DNA of 48,168 nt from assembly GCA_964035545.1 (NCBI GenBank), contig OZ037772.1:13300818-13348985 (forward strand). The letters run 5' to 3'. Shown here piece after piece: positions 1 through 10,200 of the stretch (positions are counted from its first letter, which is position 1; every line of letters starts with the position of its first letter). Source of the DNA: Bugula neritina. Lineage: Eukaryota > Bryozoa > Gymnolaemata > Cheilostomatida > Bugulidae. The translations under genes were made by a program, and so were the position numbers. The notes below the pieces were generated by a model. The model ran no database searches, had not been told where the DNA came from, and saw only the letters and a program-made list of their open reading frames with translations.

Positions 1-19
1 GAAAACTTAATGCTTTGAA

Positions 20-25
20 TTTATT
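20..25 (-). promoter_or_regulatory. candidate polyadenylation signal of the lectin gene
   Basis: TTTATT on the plus strand reads AATAAA on the minus strand, about 120 bases past the TGA stop of the minus-strand lectin gene. Position and sense fit a poly(A) signal. In such AT-rich DNA the hexamer also occurs by chance. Confidence 0.35.
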
Positions 26-145
26 AAAGCAAACAAATTAAATTTTAAGAATTTAGTGTATAACTACTTGGCAGTGTTTGTTGATTCAGAATCAATACTT
101 GGGTTGTGTTTTCTCATAGAGTAGATGTTTGATGTGCTGCCTGTG

Positions 146-3100
146 TCAAATTCCATGAACTTCTACTTCATACAGGTTTAAGGCTGTCACACCACGCAAC
201 AGCAGTTGAACAAACTGACCCCTGATTGGCTGTTCACATTGTATGCTGGTGTTGTATTGGTTAAGAGAGCCGTGGAAGTAGGCACACAGAACTTCTCTGT
301 TGGATCCAGTGAACTCCAAACTCTCTTCAGACAATGCTGCCGTCACTTCCATGTCTTTTGTCCTCCTCCACAGGCTGTCATCATAATCTGTAATTCACCT
401 TCCTAATTATATTATACTGACTATATTATTAGTATACAACCTAACTGACTATATTATTAGTATACAACCTAACTGACTATATTATTAGTACACAACCTTA
501 CTGGCTATATTATTAGTGTATTATATATTTTATTATATGGTATATTATATTTACCAGCAAGACACCTGTTGAGCACTGTCACACCTAGGATACAGTAGAC
601 ATGCTCCAAGTCCACTCTCCACCAGGGTCTATCCTCTGCATTGGTGTGTGCCATGGAGAAACCGTCATGTGGAGGCATATATATGCCATCATTAGCATTT
701 GATGCAGCAAATAATGCATCAAACGTGGAGGATTGTCTTGATGGTTTATCTAGTGGCAACAAGACAGTATATTTACATGTATATAATACAGAGTATTTGC
801 CCCTGGTTATATATCACAGTGTGTTTACTCCTGGTTATATATCACAGTGTATTTACCCCTGGTTATATATTACAGTGTATCCACCCCTGGTTATATATCA
901 CAGTGTATCCACCCCTGGTTATATATCACAGTGTAGCCACCCCTGGTTATATATTACAGTGTATTTACCCCTGGTTATATATCACAGTGTATCCACCCCT
1001 GGTTATATATTACAGTGTGTTTACTCCTGGTTATATATTACAGTGTAGCCACCCCTGGTTATATATTACAGTGTATCCACCCCTGGTTATATATCACAGT
1101 GTAGCCACCCCTGGTTATATATTACAGTGTATTTACCCCTGGTTATATATCACAGTGTATCCACCCCTGGTTATATATTACAGTGTATCCACCCCTGGTT
1201 ATATATCACACTGCATTTACCCCTAGTTATATATTACAGTGTATCCACCCCTGGTTATATATTACAGTGTATTTACCCCTGGTTATATATCACAGTGTAT
1301 CCACCCCTGGTTATATATCACAGTGTATCCACCCCTGGTTATATATCACAGTGTATTTACTCCTGGTTATATATTACAGTGTATCCACCCCTGGTTATAT
1401 ATTACAGTGTATTTACCCCTGGTTATATATTACAGTGTATCCACCCCTGGTTATATATTACAGTGTATATACTCCTGGTTATATAATACAGTGTATTTAC
1501 TCCTGGTTATATATTACAGTGTATCCACCTCTGGTTATATATTACAGTGTATTCACCCCTGGTTATATATTACAGTGTATCCACCCCTGGTTATATATTC
1601 ACTTGAAATGTATTCTCACCTTTAGCCAGGAGGGTGTTTACAGAGATGGAACTCTTGAAGTAATGCTTTGACAGGTCGGAGTTGTGGTCACTTGAGACTT
1701 TAGGGTTCTGGCACTGTGACGTAATGCAAGTGTCAGATTGTAGATTAGCCACAAACCACAGACATGTACTATTTCTTGCACATGTTATGGCACACTGACT
1801 CAGGGAGTGTAGAGTGAGCTCTCCGTTGGGTAAGTTTACCTTGTTGTCATGGTTACTAAGTGTAAACATCTCCTGGTGGTGTAAGGATACCACGGCGGAT
1901 ACCAGCAGTTGAACCAGAAAAGTTGCTGAATCAACAGCAGAACAATGGCATAGCATAGTGTAATATATAGCATAGTGTAATATAGTGTAGTGTAATATAG
2001 TATAGTATAATATAGTATAGTGTAATATAGCATAGTGTAATATAGTATAGTGTAGTGTAATATAGCATAGTGTAATATAGTGTAGTGTAATATAGCATAG
2101 TGTAATATAGCATAGTGTAATATAGCATAGTGTAATATAGTGTAGTGTAATATAGTGTAGTGTAATATAGCATAGTATAATATAGTATAGTGTAATATAG
2201 CATAGTGTAATATAGCATAGTGTAATATAGCATAGTGTAATATAGTGTAGTGTAATATAGCATAGTATAATATAGTGTAGTGTAATATAGCATAGTATAA
2301 TATAGTATAGTGTAATATAGCATAGTATAATATAGTATAGTGTAATATAGTGTAGTGTAATATAGTGTAGTGTAATATAGTGTAGTGTAATATAGTGTAG
2401 TGTAATATAGTGTAGTATAATATAGTATAATATAATATAGTGTAGTGTAATATAGTGTAGTGTAATATAGTGTAGTGTAATATAGTGTAGTATAATATAG
2501 TATAATATAATATAGTGTAGTGTAATATAGTGTAGTGTAATATAGTGTAGTATAATATAGTATAATATAATATAGTGTAGTATAATATAGTATAGTGTAA
2601 TATAGTATAGTGTAATATAGTATAGTGTAATATAGTATAGTGTAATATAGCATAGTGTAATATAGTGTAGTGTATTATAGTGTAGTGTAATATAGTGTAG
2701 TGTAATATAGCATAGTATAATATAGTATAGTGTAATATAGCATAGTGTAATATAGTGTAGTGTAATATAGTGTAGTGTAATATAGTGTAGTGTAATATAG
2801 TGTAGTGTAATATAGTGTAGTATAATATAGTATAATATAATATAGTGTAGTGTAATATAGTATAGTGTAATATAGTATAGTGTAATATAGTATAGTGTAA
2901 TATAGCATAGTGTAATATAGTGTAGTGTATTATAGTGTAGTGTAATATAGTGTAGTGTAATATAGCATAGTATAATATAGTATAGTGTAATATAGCATAG
3001 TGTAATATAGTATAGTGTAATATAGTGTAATTTAGTGTAATATAGTGTAGTGTAATATAGTGTAATATAGTATAGTGTAATATAGTGTAATTTAGTGTAA

Positions 3101-3212
3101 TATAGTGTAGTGTAATATAGTGTAATATAGTATAGTGTAATATAGTGTAATTTAGTGTAATATAGTGTAGTGTATTATAGTTTAGTGTGTTTGAAAACTT
3201 ACGGTAGGGCAT
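146..3212 (-). CDS. secreted lectin-like protein: signal peptide, PAN/apple domain, F5/8 type C (fucolectin-type) domain; 4 exons
   Basis: Exons (minus strand): 3212-3203, 1925-1620, 749-555 and 387-146. They total 753 nt, giving 250 residues plus TGA. All three introns are phase 1 with good donors (GTAAGT, GTGAGA, GTAAAT). The ten-base first exon supplies M-P-Y. Joined to exon 2 it gives a hydrophobic leader (residues about 5-18) typical of a signal peptide. Residues about 22-103 look like a PAN/apple fold, with cysteines at 48, 52, 58, 70 and 75. Residues 104-249 are an F5/8 type C domain of the fucolectin/tachylectin-4 class: the block DKPSRQSST, PWWRVDL at 147-153, and a closing LNLYEVEVHG strand. 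H140 and R167 have the 27-residue spacing of the fucose-binding His and first Arg of eel fucolectin, as I recall that family. The second Arg is not at +7 (D174), but R178/R179 are close. Likely secreted and carbohydrate-binding. The exon 1 assignment rests on phase and signal-peptide logic only; an alternative start lies at 1956. Confidence 0.8.
415..520. repeat. short tandem repeat in lectin intron 3
   Basis: Three to four copies of a roughly 28-bp unit (core TTATTAGTATACAACCTAACT) lie inside the 167-bp intron between the two exons of the F5/8 domain. It is the smallest of the intron-filling arrays in this window. Confidence 0.7.
785..1600. repeat. 28-bp minisatellite filling lectin intron 2
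   Basis: About 29 copies of a 28-bp unit built on GGTTATATATYACAGTGTAT plus YCACCCCT. It occupies nearly the whole intron between the PAN exon and the first F5/8 exon. Variation is mostly T/C at one site and TTTA/TCCA in the spacer. Because 28 is not a multiple of three, each open frame cycles through the same peptide registers. The long translations are an artefact of the repeat. Confidence 0.95.
1955..3185. repeat. 15-bp minisatellite filling lectin intron 1
   Basis: About 80 copies of TGTAATATAGYRTAG and variants (TGTAGTG, TATAGTG, CATAGTG forms), with occasional 10-bp shortened units. It lies between the ten-base signal-peptide exon and the PAN exon of the minus-strand gene. The long minus-strand open frames full of T, I, L, Y and H are repeat translation, not protein. 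Confidence 0.95.
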
Positions 3213-3462
3213 CGTATGAGTCTCAGTGTATACTGTGTTACACTGTAGAATTCTATAGTGTAGTGTATGTAGTATACTGTAGTGTGGTATAGTGTGCTGT
3301 AGTACAGTGTTTAGTGCGGTGTAGTGTAGCTAGTGTTTCACTTATATGGTGTCTCAGCTCAATTTAATGTTATTGATTTGACAAACATGAGTTTTGCTAT
3401 TGGCTTGTGATGCTAATATGAACAACTAAAATTAGCAACATTATGACTATTATATATTGACA
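3213..3462. promoter_or_regulatory. start-proximal intergenic segment of the divergent gene pair
   Basis: About 250 bases of non-tandem sequence just upstream of the lectin start codon, facing the plus-strand gene. It begins with irregular TGTAGTG-like words decaying out of the neighbouring array, then becomes ordinary AT-rich sequence. I see no convincing TATA or CpG cluster. It is proposed as the lectin promoter by position only. Confidence 0.3.
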
Positions 3463-4135
3463 GAGTTGTGATACTACTATACAGAGTTATGATAATATTA
3501 TACAGAGTTATGATAATACTATACAGAGTTATGATAATATTATACAGAGTTATGATAATACTATACAGAGTTATGATAATATTATACAGAGTTATGATAA
3601 TATTATACAGAGTTATGATAATACTATACAGAGTTATGATAATACTATACAGAGTTATGATAATACTATACAGAGTTATGATACTATTATACAGAGTTAT
3701 GATAATATTATACAGAGTTATGATAATACTATACAGAGTTATGATAATATTATACAGAGTTATGATAATACTATACAGAGTTATGATAATACTATACAGA
3801 GTTATGATAATACTATACAGAGTTATGATGATACTATACAGAGTTATGATAATATTATACAGAGTTATGATAATACTATACAGAGTTATGATAATACTAT
3901 ACAGAGTTATGATGATACTATACAGAGTTATGATACTACTATACAGAGTTATGATACTATTATACAGAGTTATGATACTATTATACAGAGTTATGATAAT
4001 ACTATACAGAGTTATGATAATACTATACAGAGTTATGATAATACTATACAGAGTTATGATAATACTATACAGAGTTATGATACTATTATACAGAGTTATG
4101 ATACTATTATACAGAGTTATGATAATATTATACAG
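3463..4135. repeat. 21-bp minisatellite upstream of the receptor-like gene
   Basis: About 32 copies of ACAGAGTTATGATAATACTAT, with AT/AC and AATA/ACTA/GATA variants. The unit length is a multiple of three and lacks stops in one frame on each strand, so long frames appear on both strands. These are not genes. The array may lie in a 5' untranslated intron or in the shared upstream region of the two divergent genes. Confidence 0.95.
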
Positions 4136-4274
4136 AGATGTAATAACAATCAATAACGTCATGCTATAACGTAGCCTCATGCACAGAGTTATCTTCATAT
4201 CACACTAGGAGATGAATGTTAGTTTGTACAGGAAGTAAGGGTGTTCTGAGAAATGATTTCATCTGCAAGTAGAA

Positions 4275-7200
4275 ATGTCTGTCAGCCAGAAAGTGGATGA
4301 CCATTCTTATGAAGTTTTAAGGTTTTCTGATAACAAAGTATCATCTGAGAGAAATTTCACTCAATCAATTCTCAACTCTGTTAGAAGATTAACTCAGTCA
4401 GTAAGACAATCTTTCAACGAGGCCTACAGTAGGGGCTGCAGTGGAGCCTACAGCAGGGGCTGCAGTGAGGCCTACAACAGGAGCTGTAAGTGCAGGGAGG
4501 CTTACAACGAGGTTGGCGACGAAGTCTACAGCAAGCTCTGTAAGTGCCAGGAGGACTGCAAGTCTCAAGAGGTCGACAGCGAGGTCGGCAGTGAGGTCAA
4601 CAGCGAGGTTGGCAGCAAGGTCGACAGCGATATTTGTAAGTGCCAGGAGAGCTGCAAGTGTAACAAAGTTGACAACGAGGCTTGTCAGTGCGAAGAGGCC
4701 TACAGCAAGGTTTACAGCCAAGGCTGTAGTCAAGGCTGTCACAAGCTATACAGCAAGGCCTATAACGAGGTCTACAGCAAGGCATACAACGAGGTCTACA
4801 GCAAGGCATACAAGTACAGTGAGATCTACACTGAGGCCTGTAAAAGCGGCTGCAGTCGGGCATACAACAAGGTTTTCAACAAAGTCTTTAACGCACCATC
4901 TCCTCCTCACCAGTCCGACAGAGAGAGTGATGCATCCCATGCTTCCTCTGAAACATATGTGCTGACATTCTCTACCAAACAGAAATCCTTTGCAACTATA
5001 TTTGTGGTGGTTATGATATTCTTCATTATCCTAGTCGCTACTCTATTCACATCTCCCAGGTTGGCTGGAGCAACAGTTACCACTCCACCCATCACTCGTC
5101 TAGATTCAACAACGTCACTCTCACTTCCAGGTCAATAACTCAACCGCGACTCAACTCTCGTTCCTTAGTTTCAAATTTAACAAGTTTATATTATAAATAA
5201 TGTCATTGATTCATTGGAATACCATGCCCCATGCATGATGTCTATTGTGGCATGAGATTATTGTAATGTAATCGTAATGTCGATGTTAATGTAGATATTA
5301 TTGTTATATAATAACAATAACAATAACATCTACATATATAACAATAACATCTATAACAATAACATCTACATATTATGTAGATGTTATTGTTATAGATGTT
5401 ATTGTTATATATGTAGATGTTATTGTTATTGTTATAGATGTGCATGTAAATATTGTTATAGATGAAGATGTTGTTTTTATAGATGTAGATAAATTTAAAC
5501 TAGAAATCCCGCTTACTAGGGTTTCACACCCCAGTGATCGCTATCACCCAAAAGCTTTTATCCAGAAGGGTCCAATCAAAGGGTCTGGTTTAGGAATGTA
5601 CTTAGCCAATGGCACAGAAGTTTACATTGTGACCGATGACACGCCCCCTAGTTACCAGCATCTCACAGGTTACTATGGCATTCTAAACGTATTCTATTAT
5701 ATATATTATATATATGCTATACCGCATAGGCATGTAGTAGGCTATATATATATATACATATATATAGGCATGTAGTAGGCTATATATATATATACATACA
5801 TAGGCATGTAGTAGGCTATATATATATATATACATACACAGGCATGTAGTAGGCTATATATATACATACATAGGCATGTAGTAGGCTATATATATATATA
5901 TATATACGCATGTAGTAGGCTATATATATACATACATAGGCATGTAGTAGGCTATATATATATATATATATATACGCATGTAGTAGGCTATATATATACA
6001 TACATACGCATGTAGTAGGCTATATATATACATACATACGCATGTAGTAGGCTATATATATACATACATACGCATGTAGTAGGCTATATATATACATACA
6101 TACGCATGTAGTAGGCTATATATATACATACATACGCATGTAGTAGGCAGCACATATATTCATCAGGTCTAAAGGAACCAGGCTGGGTGAATGATGGTAA
6201 AAACTCTAAATTCTCACTGATATCTGGAATGGCAGTAAAACACGACGGCTCTGAGCTGTATATTAGTGACACTCACAATGACGCAATACGCTTGTATATC
6301 GTAGAGTATTACAAGATGATAGACCTAGCTGCAGGCCATTATGACAGCGCACGTATGTATTACTATAATAGTGTTATGTGAAACTACTATAATGTATATT
6401 ATAATATGTATGTCATATCTAGCATAACAATACATTACTATTATGTATATCACGTATTACTATTATGTATATCATGTATTACTACTATGTATAACACGTA
6501 TTACTATATACTATGTATATGATGTATTACTACTATGTATATCATGTATTACTATTATGTATATCACGTATTACTACTATGTATATCACGTATTACTACT
6601 ATGTATATCACGTATTACTACTATGTATATCACGTATTACTAGCCGGGTACCAATTCTATGTGCCAGAGTTGCTAAACCCATCACAGCTTGAGTTATACG
6701 ACACGTCACTGTATGTGGTGACAGATAATATTGGTGTGGGTCAGAGTGTCCTGCAGCTGAACATCTACACAGGCTCGTGAGTTCAGTATTATAATGTATA
6801 ACTATAGTAATATACTGTATAACTATAGTAATATACTGTATAACTATAGTATTATTATACTGTATAACTATAGTATTATACTGTATAACTATAGTAATAT
6901 ACTGTATAACTATAGTAATATACTGTATAACTATAGTATTATACTGTATAACTATAGTAATATACTGTATAACTATAGTAATATACTGTATAACTATAGT
7001 AGTATTATACTGTATAACTATAGTATTATTATACTGTATAACTATAGTATTATTATACTGTATAACTATAATATTATACTGTATAACTATAGTATTATAC
7101 TGTATAACTATAGTAATGTACTGTATAACTATAGTAATATTATACTGTATAACTATAGTATTATACTGTATAACTATAGTATTATACTGTATAACTATAG

Positions 7201-10200
7201 TAATATTATACTGTATAACTATAGTATTATTATACTGTATAACTATAATATTATACTGTATAACTATAGTATTATACTGTATAACTATAGTAATGTACTG
7301 TATAACTATAGTAATATTATACTGTATAACTATAGTATTATACTGTATAACTATAGTATTATACTGTATAACTATAGTAGTATTATACTGTATAACTATA
7401 GTATTATTATACTGTATAACTATAGTAATATTATACTGTGTAACTATAGTAATATTATACTGTGTAACTATAGTATTATACTGTATAACTATAGTATTAT
7501 ACTGTATAACTATAGTAATGTACTGTATAACTATAGTAATATTATACTGTATAACTATAGTATTATACTGTATAACTATAGTATTATTATACTGTATAAC
7601 TATAGTATTATTATACTGTATAACTATAGTAGTAATATACTGTATAACTATAGTATTATTATACTGTATAACTATAGTAGTATTATACTGTATAACTATA
7701 GTAATATACTTTATAACTAGTGACATATTTCAGCACAAATAAACTACCAAGAATTCCCATGGCCACCCCAGGACTCCCAATTGGTGGAATGACCCTGAGA
7801 GAGTTTAGACTGTACACGTGTGTTGGTAAAGAGGTGTGGGCCCTGGACACTATACTAGTAGACTCCTCCTACCACAGGGCTTCAGACAGTGAGAGTCTGG
7901 AACTATCTGCTGTCTGGGAGAAGATGGTGTCACCAGATGGAACCGGACTCATTGTCTCTCAGCATATCAGTGAATGTGTGGGACTTGAGACCTCTCCCCA
8001 GTACAAGTGAGTTGTGTGCTGTAGTGTGTGCTGTAGTGTATACTGTAGTTTATACTGTAGTGTGTACTGTAGTGTATACTGTGGTTTATAATGTAGTGTG
8101 TACTGTAGTGTGTGCTGTAGTGTGTACTGTAGTGTATACTGTAGTGTATACTGTAGTGTGTACTGTAGTGTGTGCTGTAGTGTGTACTGTAGTGTATACT
8201 GTAGTGTGTACTGTAGTGTGTACTGTAGTGTGTACTGTAGTTTGTACTGTAGTGTATACTGTAGTGTGTACTGTAGTGTATACTGTGGTGTGTACTGTAG
8301 TGTGTACTGTAGTGTGTACTGTAGTGTGTACTGTAGTGTGTACTGTAGTTTGTACTGTAGTGTGTACTGTAGTTTGTACTGTAGTGTATACTGTAGTGTG
8401 TACTGTGGTTTATAATGTAGTGTGTACTGTAGTGTATACTGTAATATGTACTGTAGTGTGTACTGTATTATATACTGTAGTTTGTACTGTAGTGTGTACT
8501 GTAATATGTACTGTAGTGTGTACTGTATTATATACTGTAGTTTGTACTGTAGTGTGTACTGTAGTGTGTACTGTAGTGTGTACTGTAATATGTACTGTAG
8601 TGTGTACTGTAGTGTGTACTGTAATATGTACTGTAGTGTGTACTGTAGTGTGTACTGTAGTATATACTGTAATATGTACTGTAGTGTATACTGTAGTGTG
8701 TACTGTAGTGTGTACTGTGGTTTATAATGTAGTGTGTACTATGGTATATACTGTAGTGTGTACTGTAGTATGTACTGTAGTATATACTGTAGTGTGTACT
8801 GTAGTGTGTACTGTAGTATATATTGTAGTATTTACTGTAGTGTGTACTATGGTATATATGAAAATTATGTGTTTTAGACTGCTGTACGTAGTAAACAGGG
8901 CAACTTCCAAAAAGGAAACAGATTCCATTGTAGTCTACAATCTTTCAAGTGATTCCCCTCAAATAGCGGACACTCTGTACAACTCCGCTGTTTCTAGGAT
9001 AAAGGGTTTAGGAGTGAGGGCTACTGGGAGTAGAGCTATTCTTCTCTCATCTACTTCGTTGTATGCTGCTAAATTCAACCATGAAGGTGATGTTATAGTA
9101 CATAGCACATATAACTTAGCACATATAACCTAGCACATATAACCTACCACATTCTAAAGCTCATATGACATAGCCTAAGCGTATATGACATAGCCTGTGT
9201 AACATATTTTATAGAAGATCCGTATAGGAAGGTGTGCGCATACTGTAGTCAGTCACCCCCAGGCAGTGCTTACTTCCGATATGCCACAACTATCATCAGA
9301 TCTGAGTGGATCTACCAAACCCAAATGGACTGCTATAAACATCCAAATCAGCTCCAGTCTAGCTTCACTCAGAATCGACAAATTGAAGGACAAATAAAAT
9401 ATTTCAACTGCTGTAATTTCTTACCACTAATTTAATCCTACTCTTTTTACTACTACTAACTGAATACTACTACTACTAACTGAATACTACTAATAACTGA
9501 ATACTACTACTAACTGAATACTACTACTACTAACTGAATACTACTAATAACTGAATACTACTACTAATAACTGAATACTACTACTAATAACTGAATACTA
9601 CTACTAACTGAATACTACTACTAACTGAATACTACTAATAACTGAATACTACTACTAACTGAATACTACTCTTCCTGTTATAGCTGATGACAAGTTATTT
9701 TGGGATGGAGATATCACATGGTACAACTTCATTCCCTACATCTGCTCCATAGACTCCCCTCTGAAGGAGAGAATCAGGCTGTGGTCATGTGAGACGTTTG
9801 TTTGCACTCTCATGACCTCAGGTCAAGCTGCCAGACCCTGTCTCAACGGAGGAATTTGTACTTACCAAGGATGGGTCAGCTCAGTTCATCTACATACAAT
9901 ATGCTATGCTGTCTGACACTTAATACAATATACTATCCTGTCTGACACTTAATACAATATGCTATCCTGTCTGACACTTAATACAATATACTATCCTGTC
10001 TGACACTTAATACAATATGCTATCCTGTCTGACACTTAATATACAATATGCTATTCTGTCTGACACTTAATACAATATACTATGCTGTCTGACACTTAAT
10101 ACAATATACTATCCTGTCTGACACTTAATACAATATATTATGCTGTCTGACACTTAATATAATATATTATGCTGTCTGACACTTAATACAATATATTATG

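Noticed and set aside
1836-3212. Long minus-strand reading frame of repeated HYTIL/YYTIL residues
   Set aside because: It is translation of the 15-bp intronic array through a splice donor. Only the first three codons and a split base belong to the lectin gene.
3413-4198. Overlapping long frames on both strands over the 21-bp array
   Set aside because: Unit length is a multiple of three with no stop in some frames, so openness is automatic. There is no domain and no codon bias.
4398-4965. Alternative frames in exon 1 (Ala/Leu/Val-rich minus, Thr/Arg-rich plus)
   Set aside because: Shadows of the 12-nt coding repeat. The chosen frame has the in-frame upstream stop, the TM segment and in-phase splicing to the propeller.
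6608-7742. Three long frames on both strands over intron 4
   Set aside because: The array steps in multiples of three. Exon 4 ends at a good donor and exon 5 begins at a good acceptor with matching phase, so this is intron.
7889-8877. Val/Cys/Thr-rich and Cys/Ser/Val/Tyr-rich frames resembling cysteine-rich proteins
   Set aside because: Pure 12-bp intronic repeat. Only the segment after the acceptor at 8878 is coding.
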